Assembly (NCBI RefSeq): GCF_052857255.1
Contig: NC_135507.1
Coordinates: 73,006,330 to 73,070,329, forward strand
Origin: Amblyomma americanum
Taxonomy: Eukaryota; Arthropoda; Arachnida; Ixodida; Ixodidae
Reading direction: 5' to 3'
DNA length: 64,000 nt
Below are positions 10,606 to 20,399 of the stretch, one piece after another (within the stretch, counting starts at the first letter, position 1; every line of letters begins with the position of its first letter). Below the pieces are notes generated by a model. That model was not told the origin of the DNA, did not search any database, and was given only the letters and a program-made list of their open reading frames with translations. Position numbers and translations under genes: made by a program.

Positions 10606-11893
10606 TTGAGGTGTCCACCGTGAAACGACAGCACAAGCAAAGTCAACAAGAAGGGGGGAGCCTGACGGGGCTTAGCCAATGTTTCGACAAGAGGACTTGT
10701 CTTCGTCTGGGAGCCCTCTCTCTACTATAGACTTCTACCCTCTCTACTATGGACACCACACAGCTACAGCGGCTTTCCTTTCTTCAGAAGAAATTACGTT
10801 CTTCGTTGAAGGCTAGTGAGCACACGGTGGTCGCCTGTTCTGTTCTGTTGTTGCCAGGAAAAATGAAAAGGAAAGTGCACAGGCCTGCCCACTGGCTCAA
10901 GCTGAGCCACAATCGCTGCCACGTGCAGAAAGTCGCCTGGCCGTGTCTGAAGAGGTGTACGTGGTCGGCAGTAAAAAGATCTCGCGTGCCCACCAGGGGC
11001 ACTGCAAATTTTTCCTGGGCATTTCACTGCATGTTCCGTATTGGTTGGCCGTCCTCTGCTGCCCGTGACCACAGAGTAATCTATTATTTAAGGAGAGATT
11101 AAAAATAGCGAATGGAAATAGAAGAAGAGGTGCTTTTACAGCGAAAAAAGGATACGCGCTGGCTGAAAAGGGCTTAGAGCACGCAGGGAAGAGAAGGAAA
11201 AAATGAAGTTACTTCGACCACAAAACAAAATTCGCAAACGAGAGGATGTAAATGCAATCAAAAACAAAAAAAAATATTGCACAATTTCGGTGCTTAAAGG
11301 AACGAGCTTCAGACACGAATTATTACTGTAGACGCGGTGACCTCCATTTTTATGCCACACATGAACTACCATACACACTTTACGGGGATTGCAGTGTCTG
11401 CAGCTAACACCACTGCGCCACTTCAAAAGGGCATTTAGCAACAAGCGACACCTTCAGAATGGGCGCTTTATTATACATTACACCCATTCAAAATATAGTG
11501 TTTTAATGGATAAGCAGTTAAATGAAACGGCATCAAGGATCACTTTCAGAGCTTGCTCGGGTGCATGTATTTCTAATGTGTCATTTTAAATACACAAAAC
11601 AGCTCTTCCCATACTTTGGACAAAATGAGCTCGACACGCAGTAATGAGCGGCGAATAACACATAAAACGCCGATTAAGTACAAGCGGAATGACAGAATTG
11701 CTCAAGCCGTCACAGAAATAAAAAAGCTAATGCTTAACATAGAAAAAAAAAGACGCTCGATTAGAAGCGTATGCCGGCAAAATTCATCCAGTCCATGCTA
11801 TTCATACGAGCTTCGTGTGTGTCCCTGGGGATCCTTTAAAAAAAGAGTGCCCTCTGTAACAATTGGATGGGACACTTAAGGTTTGCTTTAAGA
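10606..11893. other. Intergenic DNA, nothing recognised
   Basis: The stretch is AT-rich with several A-runs and short frames in all phases. I see no repeat, RNA or protein signature. Confidence 0.5.
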
Positions 11894-12308
11894 GTATGTC
11901 GCGATAGCTTAAGGGGTTATTGTTCATATATGCAAACTTGGTCATTCTCTACTTAACGTTCATAGATTACTGGGAGTCCTCACTCCTCTCCTGGCGTAGT
12001 GGCGTATTGGTGCAGAGATTACGCGGTGCGCCACTGCTGCCACCGATGGGGCTTGTGCGACCCCGGCCGTTCTTCTCGGGTAGCCAGTCGCGACCAATCA
12101 TGAATTTGACTGCCGCCTGCCACGGTGCGCAGTTCGCTCGCAATTGGTTGGACAGGCTGCGATGACGCCACAAGGTCACGTGACCAAAGTGGCCAACCTT
12201 CCTCCCAGGTTGCTTCTCTGAAAACTTTTCGTCAATTTTTTGCTCGCGGTCAACGATGCCGACGACGGATTTTCTGCGACACAAGCTGCTTAACACTGTC
12301 ACGTTAAA
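11894..12308 (+). repeat. Unclassified ~415-bp interspersed repeat, copy 1
   Basis: The segment matches the reverse complement of 54394-54820 along its whole length. About 110 bases in, it has a tRNA-like patch (TGGCGTAGTGGCGTATTGG), then ATGACGCCACAAGGTCACGTGACC, and it ends in a TTTTCTGCGACA...GTTAAAA block. The two ends share an inverted CGATAGC-type motif. It could be a long SINE, a composite or a nonautonomous DNA element. Confidence 0.7.
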
Positions 12309-12467
12309 ATTTCCTAGCGCTGTGCGGTATGAATGCGAGTTAAATAACCCCAGGTGGGGCATACTCTCTAAACAGGAACACGCCCATATGGGAGTAAAAA
12401 GCAGGTAAGCTAGTCCTCTATCGCACTCCCATTGAGGGATTGCAAGAGGGCAGTTAAATAATCCCAG

Positions 12468-12988
<521 letters not shown>

Positions 12989-13181
12989 GGTTCAGATCCC
13001 ACCGGCCGCACGGCTGCTTTTTCTGCTGCTTTATAATCAATTTACTTTAAGCGACAGATTCATGGATGTATTATTCTCCCACCGTTCAGCGCTACAAATT
13101 ATAAAATAGAAACATTCGCTTATGATTTCGGTGACTGTTGGTTTCCTTCATGTTTTTCATACGAGCCCCTCCTTTCCCTTT

Positions 13182-13324
<143 letters not shown>

Positions 13325-13832
13325 TGTGTGTGAGTATGTGTATATATGTGGGTTAAATAATTATATACAGTTCTACCTATACAGCATATTTAACATTTCA
13401 GTCGGAATATATCCATTCCCACTTTTAAGAGCGTTACATCATACTCATCATGTTTGCTACCACTTCCCTTCGGCGTGAAATTTTCTAAGATCGAGGAATT
13501 AAAGATGACGCCTATGTTCGGGTGCCAATGATGACGTCAATACCCAATGTGGCGGACAGGTGTGAAACCACGTGATTATGGCGTCGTATTCAAAGATCTC
13601 CGGTGGCAGAGTTTTGGAGTCTCAAATCGAAGATGGTGGTGGTGGTGGTAGTGGTTTTATTAAAAATAATAGTAAAAAGGAAGGAAAAGATTTTTGCTAG
13701 CCCCGGCATCTGCCATCGATACTGAAGCACCTGAGCTGGGGCAGCGGAAATAAAGGACAGCGGGCAGAATAGAGAAATGAAATGAAAGAGGTGAGGGGAC
13801 AGGAATAGAGGACAGGGGGAGAAGTAATATGC

Positions 13833-13869
13833 ACAGTACTCACGGATTGAAATAGGACATTCGGAGCGC
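13833..13869. repeat. Perfect 37-bp inverted repeat, left arm
   Basis: Exactly complementary to 14036-14072, leaving a 166-base loop. The core is ggattgaaataggacattcg. The arms end abruptly at both sides. Confidence 0.95.
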
Positions 13870-14035
13870 TAGCCTTGCAGTGCCACGCAGGCATGTGGTA
13901 AACCACAGGCCGGCTGATTGGCTACTGGAAGGAACAATTCTGCTTTGTAGATGTTCTCCCTCTCACGCCATACCACAATGCACCACCTTGGTTCCATGAG
14001 CGTCTACGGGCGGCGCTCCATGAAGCGACGGCCAC

Positions 14036-14072
14036 GCGCTCCGAATGTCCTATTTCAATCCGTGAGTACTGT
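14036..14072. repeat. Perfect 37-bp inverted repeat, right arm
   Basis: Reverse complement of 13833-13869 with no mismatch. Confidence 0.95.
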
Positions 14073-14244
14073 ACAAACTATTTACACAATAAGAAATGTG
14101 TCCAGGTTGTGCGCGTGATTACTTCATTTTAGAGGAATTAAATCACACACGCGCACAGCACTGTGTTGGTTACAACTGGAGTGGGGCGTCCAGTTATTAA
14201 TAGTTCAAGGTAGAACTCGCGGAGCGTTCGGTCATTGCGTGTAA

Positions 14245-16196
14245 CTACTTGACGGAGAACAGACAGGACGTCAAGCCCGTGTGTTCGAGGAATGCACAGA
14301 AGCTCACCAAAGCTCGCTCACGAGTGCGCGCACTGCCCTGCGGCCACAATAGCGTCTTGATGGAGTCTGGTAGTATGCCCTGCGCCCTATAGGCCGCGAG
14401 CATATCGCGACGAGCATCGGCGAACGCGGAGCAGCGAATGAGCAGATGTTCTAGTGTTTCCACTGCACCGAATCCGTCACACACATCACTCGTCGCGATT
14501 CCGTGACGCACCCGTCGTTCCCCGGGCCACACGCAGCCAATGCGCGCGCGGAGGATCATTGCACGTTGTGACCGTGTAAGTGCGCGACAGCCGGTGACAC
14601 TGTCAATGCGCTCACCTCCCGCGATGCGCGGGTCGGGGTGCTGCTTTCGGAGATGGTCGTGGATGGCCGCACGCACGTCCTCCAGCGCAAGGGGCAGATC
14701 GCTGGCAGGTAGTTGGTGTGCAGCGGTCGCGAGGTCGTCAGTTTCTTCGTTGCCGGCGATGCCGCCGTGACCGGGCACCCACTGTGCACGCATGGCATAA
14801 CCTCTCTGCGCGAGGCGCTCGATGCGGGAGCGAATTTCCCGCACTAGTGGGGTACCGCGGCCGTTAGATTGCAGGCGGCTGAGGGCGGCGCGGGAGTCGC
14901 ACAGCAGAGCACTCCTTGGCGGCGGAGGGCCGAGGGTGAGCAGCAGGTCCAGCCCGAGCCGGATCCCATCAACTCCGCCGTGGTGGAGGAGCCCAGGAAG
15001 GCTGCGTGTTGCTGGCTGTGCAGTCGCAGGGCGGGGATAGTGGCCGTCGCAGCAAGGGAGCAGCTGTCGCGGGCCACTGAGCCGTCGGTGTACACGAGGA
15101 GGTGGTCCTGGAGCTCCTCGTGTATGACGGCTCTGGCCAGCTGCTGCACAGCACAGAGGGGTGTGCTCCGCTTTCCCCGCGATGCCGACGATCTCTCGCT
15201 GTACCTCCGAGGCAGCAGGCAAGGGCGCGCAGGAGCCGTAGGTGGGTGGGCCTTGGGTCAATTGCTCATACCCGAAGCAGCGCCGCGCCCATTCGTGAGC
15301 GTAGGGTGCGAGCGCACACGCTGCAGCTGCGAGCCGCCGTCCGGTGCGCGGTGAAGCCGGTCGATGTGATTCAGTGCCCTGCGCCTGCTTGGAGCTCAAG
15401 GGGGCCACGCTCCTGCCTCGGCCAACTTTGCGGCGCACTGCGAGTTTTTGGGCAGGCCTAGGCACACGCGCAGGGACTTGCGGTGCGGAAGCTCGAGCTT
15501 CTTCCAGCACGGCTTGCGCACCGTGACGAGCGGCAGCGCATAGAGCACCGCCCCCAAAGCTGTGGCATTGTATAGACGCAGCGCGGCTTGCTGGGAGATG
15601 CCCTGGCCTCGAGCGGTGAGCTTGTGCACGGCGGCGGTGATCCTCTTCATCTGCAGAGAGGCCTCGGTTGCCGCGGGGCGGAAGGAAAGGCGCCAGTCGA
15701 TGTCCAGGCCAAGGTACCGCACCGATTTACGCCAAGGAATCGGAGTCCCGTCCAGTGACAGTGGCGCAAGGTGCGCGAGCGAGTGCGAAACGAAGGCCAT
15801 GGCCACCGATTTGTCCGCGCTCAGCGACAGATCAAGGCAGCGCAAGCTGGCATCGATTGCGGGTGAGGGCTCCCTGAAGGCACCCCCGCACGTGGAACGC
15901 CTCGCCCGGTGGTCCCCGGCAACACAGAGCTATGTCGTTTGCATTTATGGACATGTACACATGGTGTCGGCCGCTCGTGGGGAGGGAGGCCGGCACCACC
16001 GACATGGCCACATTAAACAGAAATGGTGATAGGACACAGCCCTGCTTCACGCCCATGTCCACCGGGCGAGGCTTGGAGAGCTTACCCCCTACTCGTACGC
16101 GTATGGTGCGCCCGCTCACACCAGCCCCCTCAAGCACCGCGAGAATTGGTGCGCGGTGAACGTTGTCAAAAGCGCCCGAGACGTCCAGTAGTAGCC
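14245..16196 (-). pseudogene. LINE H: RT-RNase H retrotransposon remnant, frameshifted
   Basis: This 5'-truncated non-LTR retrotransposon reads 16196 to 14245. The RT palm (LLLDVSGAFDNVHRAPILAV, then GVKQGCVLSPFLFNVAM) carries NANDIAL where ADD is expected; the first catalytic Asp is Asn (codon complement at 15937-15939). The RT thumb follows (DGTPIPWRKSVRYLGLDIDW). An RNase H with YTDGS and WVPGHGGIAGNEETD comes next, and the C-terminus has a zinc-binding-like C..H pattern. RT, linker and RNase H sit in different frames, so several indels have occurred. An RNase H on a LINE ORF2 is known from the I/R1/LOA group; the exact clade is not resolved. Confidence 0.85.
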
Positions 16197-16500
16197 GAAA
16201 CGCAAAGGCTCCCGTGTGTTGTGCGTTGTCATTGTACATTAAAGAAGCCCAGGTGGTCGAAATTATTCCGGAGCCCTCCACTACGGCGCCTCTCTCATTT
16301 CATCTCTTTGCTTCAGTATCAGATGCCGGGTTAGCAAAATTATTTTATTTCCTTTTTATTATTGTTTTAATGAAACCAATTACTAGTTAGTACTTCTCAG
16401 TTACTGCATTATCCCTTCTCTTACGGCGGGGTTTAGGTGTCCGCCGAGATGTGAGGAAGATACTGCGCCATTTCCTTTCCCCGAAGACCAATTTTCATTC
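16197..16500 (+). mobile_element. tRNA-derived SINE body, headless, with internal insertion
   Basis: The plus strand shows the body (cgtgtgttgtgcgttgtcattg, then ggtggtcgaaattattccggagccctccactacggc) abutting the truncated 5' end of LINE H, and the 3' block (cttacggcggggtttaggtgtccgccgag) about 100 bases later. The intervening AT-rich stretch is not normal SINE sequence. The tRNA-like head is missing. Confidence 0.75.
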
Positions 16501-16511
16501 ATTATTTCAAT

Positions 16512-16874
16512 GGAGGCCTCAGTCGCGTTTTCAGGTACGTGGATGTGGTGAGAAAGAGATGGCAGGTTGGTGGTGGAAACTGTTTTTTTAGGAAAGCAAA
16601 TTGCGCAGTATCTGTCTCACATCTCGGTGGACAACTGAACCACGCCGTAAAGGAAGGGATAAAGCAGAGACTGAGAGGAAAGGAACAGGTGCCACAGAGG
16701 AAGGCTCCCGAGTAATTTCGTCCACCTGGGAATCATTAACTTGCACTGACATCTCACAGCTCACGAGCGCCGTTGAGTTTCGCCAGCATCCAGACGTGGC
16801 CGCCGCGGTCTGGTTCGAACCCGGTAAGTCCGAATCAGTAGCCGAGCGCGCTAACCACTGGGCCACTACGGCGG
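16512..16874 (-). mobile_element. tRNA-derived SINE with dimer-type linker
   Basis: Minus-strand monomer with a clear head (B box complement ggttcgaaccc near 16813; A-box side ccactgggccac near 16855) and full body. Its 3' end runs into the same ~65-base linker as in the dimer at 9356-9872 (ttttcaggtacgtggatgtgg...caggttggtggtgg). This copy may be half of a broken dimer. Confidence 0.8.
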
Positions 16875-17128
16875 GTGGTCCACTGACCCAGGAAGCCAGT
16901 CATGCGCTCTTCCTTTCCTCAAAATAACCGGCGTCTACGACGTTGTCAACGCCAACGCCAATACACATAATAAACGCCAATAGATTTTGATTGGTATCCT
17001 GGGTTAGCTGAGATAATTAGCATTCATTTTTTGAAGCGAAAACTTTACCGGCCGTGAACTTGCGATTTTCCCGCGGCCGCACTCTGAGGAGGCACATGGT
17101 GTCACAACGCGCGAATCACATATCTCGA

Positions 17129-17200
17129 TGGACACCCGAACCGTGCCTTCTTTTTTCCCTGCCCCTTTATCTGTTCGTTTACGGCGCGGTTCGGGTGTCC
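17129..17200. repeat. SINE-derived fold-back (19-bp arms)
   Basis: tggacacccgaaccgtgcc at 17129-17147 is complementary to ggcgcggttcgggtgtcca at 17182-17200 with one mismatch. Both arms are the conserved TACGGCGCGGTTCAGGTGTCC part of the tick SINE, head to head. Confidence 0.8.
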
Positions 17201-17439
17201 ACGGCTACTGTGCATTGTGCGCTCGCCGCGCCATCTGGTATGATGGCACACCGCGCGGCTTGCCGCCGCCACCATTGGGTATGACGTCACACCGCGTTCT
17301 TCGTCGTTCCGCTCGCTTCACCAGCTGTGTCGCATGCCTGACAACATGTCGGAGGATTGAAAAGGAGAGCTCGCGTGTGCTGCAACTACTGTTGTGGCGT
17401 CTTTAACGCACCGACAACATAGCTAGACAACAAGACTAA

Positions 17440-17545
17440 CCTGGACTTGCAATCAAGATTAACCAAGGCTAACCTTGCTATGCCTTAGCTTTCGCTACGT
17501 ATATCCTGGCATAGCCGAGCTAAGCGACTGCCAATTTTTTTTCTA
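17440..17545 (+). repeat. Interspersed repeat Y, copy 1
   Basis: The part tatatcctggcatagccgag and its flanks, ending in ctgccaatttttt, recur as the reverse complement at about 31840-31925. Class unknown; it may be the end of a SINE or MITE. Confidence 0.6.
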
Positions 17546-18649
17546 AGCGCTGTTATGCCCAAGTTCTAGTCCTACGCAGTAGACGACGTGCCTGCATTCC
17601 ACTTTATAATCGCTACCGAGGACCAGTGGGAGATCGTGCTGCGACGCATAGTTCTGGGCCTTCAAGCTCGCCTCGTGTAACAGACAGACTGGGTCTCCGA
17701 CGCGAGAAAGCTCGTCTACATCCGTGCTACTTGACCTGCAGCGTTAATAAACTTAGTGTCTGTCTGCTATCAGTGATGGTGACGTCAATTTTTCTTATTG
17801 CCACTTGCTACTAGTAATAAGTACCACTACCGCCACCTCCAAATGCACTCCTGATGTAAATTATGGTGACTAAGTAACAAACTCAAGAGGCTATCATCGA
17901 GAGGGAGAGCTGTAGGATTAGGGAAAATGAAGAGCACTGTAACTCATACATTCCGGGAATATAACAGGTGCATCATAAAGGAAAGAATGTTGAAAACAAT
18001 TGCATTTACGCAGCGCACACAGAGTACATCGTGCCTGCATATTTGCTAATCAACTCGGAGTTGGTCTTATAAAGTCACAGCTACAGACTTCAGCAAGATT
18101 GCTAAGTCTGTGCCTTACGTTTGGCGCCGAAAGAACAAGCTGGTTTGGTGGGTAACGTCCGTGAAGAGAGTAGTGCTGGTTTACAAGAAAAGCTGAACAG
18201 TTTTCAACCCGATGAATTTAATTTGCTGCCAGATCTTGGCACAAGCCTTGTTCTGAAAGTAATACTCGAAAGATGGTGTGACGAGGGGAACAGGTTGGCT
18301 AAATGACAATTCTCTTACACAGCAGATCTCTCGCTGTCACGTGCAATGACCATCAAATTGACATCAAGGGCGAGGACTTCTTTATTACGAAGCAAGTATT
18401 CACACGTCGCTTATCATATGAATACGAAGTGCAAACGCTTAGTTGAGGCATAGCCGGAATTGTACACCAGGTCGTTCATAGGTCGCTCTGCACTTGTGAT
18501 CGAATGATCACCAGACGTATTTTCTTGGTCGCCGACATCGGCATGCTCTTCCTAAAAAGTGGGAATGGAGATATTCCGACCTAAATATTATATAATTTAT
18601 ATAGTTGTAACTGTTTATAATTATATACCACACACACATATTTAAGACA
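17546..18649. other. Intergenic DNA, no gene recognised
   Basis: An AATAAAC at about 17745 followed by a T/G-rich stretch resembles a polyadenylation region and could be the 3' end of an unrecognised element, but nothing coding precedes it. Otherwise nothing is seen. Confidence 0.4.
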
Positions 18650-19000
18650 AACAATTGGGCTTTAATGCCACAGCGGCCAGTGCCGACCAAGTTGACAAAG
18701 CAGACGGAAGACGAAGCTGACGAACTTCAGTTAGGCGCTCACGAACAGACCCCCGTCCTTGCGTCTTAAAATCTATCAGCTTACATGCTATTACCAATCC
18801 TTTTCTCTTCGAAACTTTCCTGTATCCAGCAATTACCCACCTGCGTCTTGGCCACTCCCCCGCAGTGGGTATGTGCCAGCATTGTTTGAGGCCTTCCTAC
18901 CTACCTACTGAGCTGCGCTGTGCTAACAAAAATTGCAGCCGTACACATTTCCTGTTTGATTTGCGTCTTTTCGCTTGGTGTAATTGCCGCTTGTTCCCAC
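18650..19000 (+). mobile_element. Gypsy 5' LTR-like remnant
   Basis: caattgggctttaatgccac... through ggcgctcacgaac (18651-18745) and ctactgagctgcgctgtgct... through gatttgcgtctt (18896-18967) match one contiguous block at 25829-25995 near the other end of the element. About 150 bases of other sequence separate the two parts here. Position upstream of gag supports a decayed 5' LTR. Confidence 0.6.
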
Positions 19001-19007
19001 CATGCAG

Positions 19008-19055
19008 CTACGGACCTTACGGACATTACGGACCTACGGACCTGAGGACCTACGC
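19008..19055 (+). repeat. Short tandem repeat (ta)cggac-ct/at
   Basis: Five imperfect 8-9-base units of the type tacggacct lie just upstream of the gag frame, probably in the leader of the gypsy element. Confidence 0.75.
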
Positions 19056-19084
19056 CCCTTCCCGCCGCCATCGTCTGCTACGGT

Positions 19085-20049
19085 CCCGTGCGTAGGCGCG
19101 ACCTTGCGATCTTCACCGGCACGGACGATAACGACGTAGAAGACGGGCTCGCCTCCTACGCACGCGTGAACGCCTACAACAAATGGGATGACGTTGTTAA
19201 TCCCACGAACGTCATAATTTATCTGGCCGACGTCGGCAACCGGTGGTTTCCCAGCCACGAAACCGGTTTTTCTACCTGGGTGGCCCTCAAAACCAGCCAG
19301 ACCGATGATGTATACGGCCGCCCCGCTGTCCGAAAGCTTCGTGCCGAACAACGGTAGCGCCGTGAAGCCAGCAGAGTGGCGAGAATTTCAAAAGCTATTT
19401 CGAGGATGTCGTCGATTTATGAACGCGACTGAATGCATCCATGAGCGACGCTGACAAAATCAAGCACATTCTTAAAGGGAATGAGGACGACGCATTTCAG
19501 CTGCTAGTGTCCAAAAATCTTCAAACCGTTTCCGACGTCGTTTCTTTATGTAAGAGCTATGACGAGCTCCGAAAACAGCGTCTTGTCACCCACCGTACCA
19601 TTTGCCCGGATGACTCTCTTTCGAGCTTGGCTGTAGGCGGTCCTGCACACTATCAGTCGACCCTTCCTCAGCATATCAAGCAGTTTGTGCGGGAAGAGGT
19701 CGCCCGCCAGTTATCGTTGTTTACCTGCCCACCTGCCCTAAAGCCATCGCTCTCGCCTTCCATTCAGCGTGTCATCCAGGAGAAGGCTGCAGAGGTCCTG
19801 CCACCCGCTAATCCAACCCATCTGGTCACTGCTCCGCTGACATATGCTGAAGCTGACGCACGGCCACAACCTCAACCGGTTGTTCCTGCTGATGTAAAGC
19901 CTGGCATCGTCTTCCCTCAGCCGCCGGCCACCCCTACATTGCCACTCACTCACCATCCTCTGCCCCGCCCCTCCAGCAAGTGTAAACACGCAAATCAAAC
20001 AGGAAATGTGGACGGCCACAATCTTTGTAAGCACAGCGCAGCTCAGTAG
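19085..20049 (+). pseudogene. Ty3/gypsy gag remnant
   Basis: The first part (RRDLAIFTGTDDNDVEDGLA...VYGRPAVRKLRAEQR) ends at a stop near 19357. The second part resumes in another frame at about 19441 (MSDADKIKHILKGNEDDAFQ, then DVVSLCKSYDELRKQR) and runs to 20049. Together these are the capsid-type region of a tick gypsy gag. The nucleocapsid zinc knuckle is not evident; the C-terminus is Pro-rich. The protein would package the element RNA, but here it is broken. Confidence 0.75.
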
Positions 20050-20253
20050 TGAAGCGTTCGTGAGCGCCAAACTGAACTTCGTCAGCTTTGCCACACTTCG
20101 CCACACCGCCAGCACCGCCTCACCGGTGCCGTCAGCACGTTGAGAAACTTCGCCAGCACCGCCAGAAAACCCGCGCCACTTCTATACGTGTCTGCTGCCG
20201 ACTTCCCTTCCTAAATCCGTGGTTTCGCTTTTTGTGCCCGACTCGAGCTCGGT
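20050..20253. mobile_element. Gypsy-internal debris with an inverted LTR piece
   Basis: Bases 20054-20092 (gttcgtgagcgccaaactgaacttcgtcagc) are the reverse complement of the LTR block at 18708-18745 and 25886-25922. Imperfect gccagcaccgcc repeats follow. A local inversion or a second, opposite LTR fragment would explain this. Confidence 0.5.
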
Positions 20254-20263
20254 CCAGTGTACA
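20254..20263. repeat. Target-site duplication of LINE A, left
   Basis: ccagtgtaca is repeated at 25600-25609, bracketing LINE A. Confidence 0.8.
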
Positions 20264-20399
20264 CAGATAGATAGATAGATAAAGAGGAGGGAAAGACAGG
20301 GATCTTAACCAGAAAGGGGTTCCGGTTGGCTACCCTGTACTGAGGAAGAGGGATTAGGGGGCTAAAAGGAGGAAGAGAGAAGGGGAAAAAGGCATAAAC

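Larger units (their letters stand above)
13634..14244 (-). mobile_element. Probable 3' untranslated region and tail of LINE H
   Basis: On the minus strand this follows the LINE H stop codon and ends with AATAAAA and an (ACC)n tail (complement of the GGTGGTGGT run at 13634-13650). The AATAAA and simple-repeat tail fit a LINE 3' end. It contains a 37-bp perfect inverted repeat (13833-13869 and 14036-14072), described separately. The link to LINE H is by position. Confidence 0.5.

Noticed and set aside
14822..15526. Plus-strand frames of 72-161 codons
   Set aside because: They are antisense shadows of GC-rich LINE H RT and RNase H.
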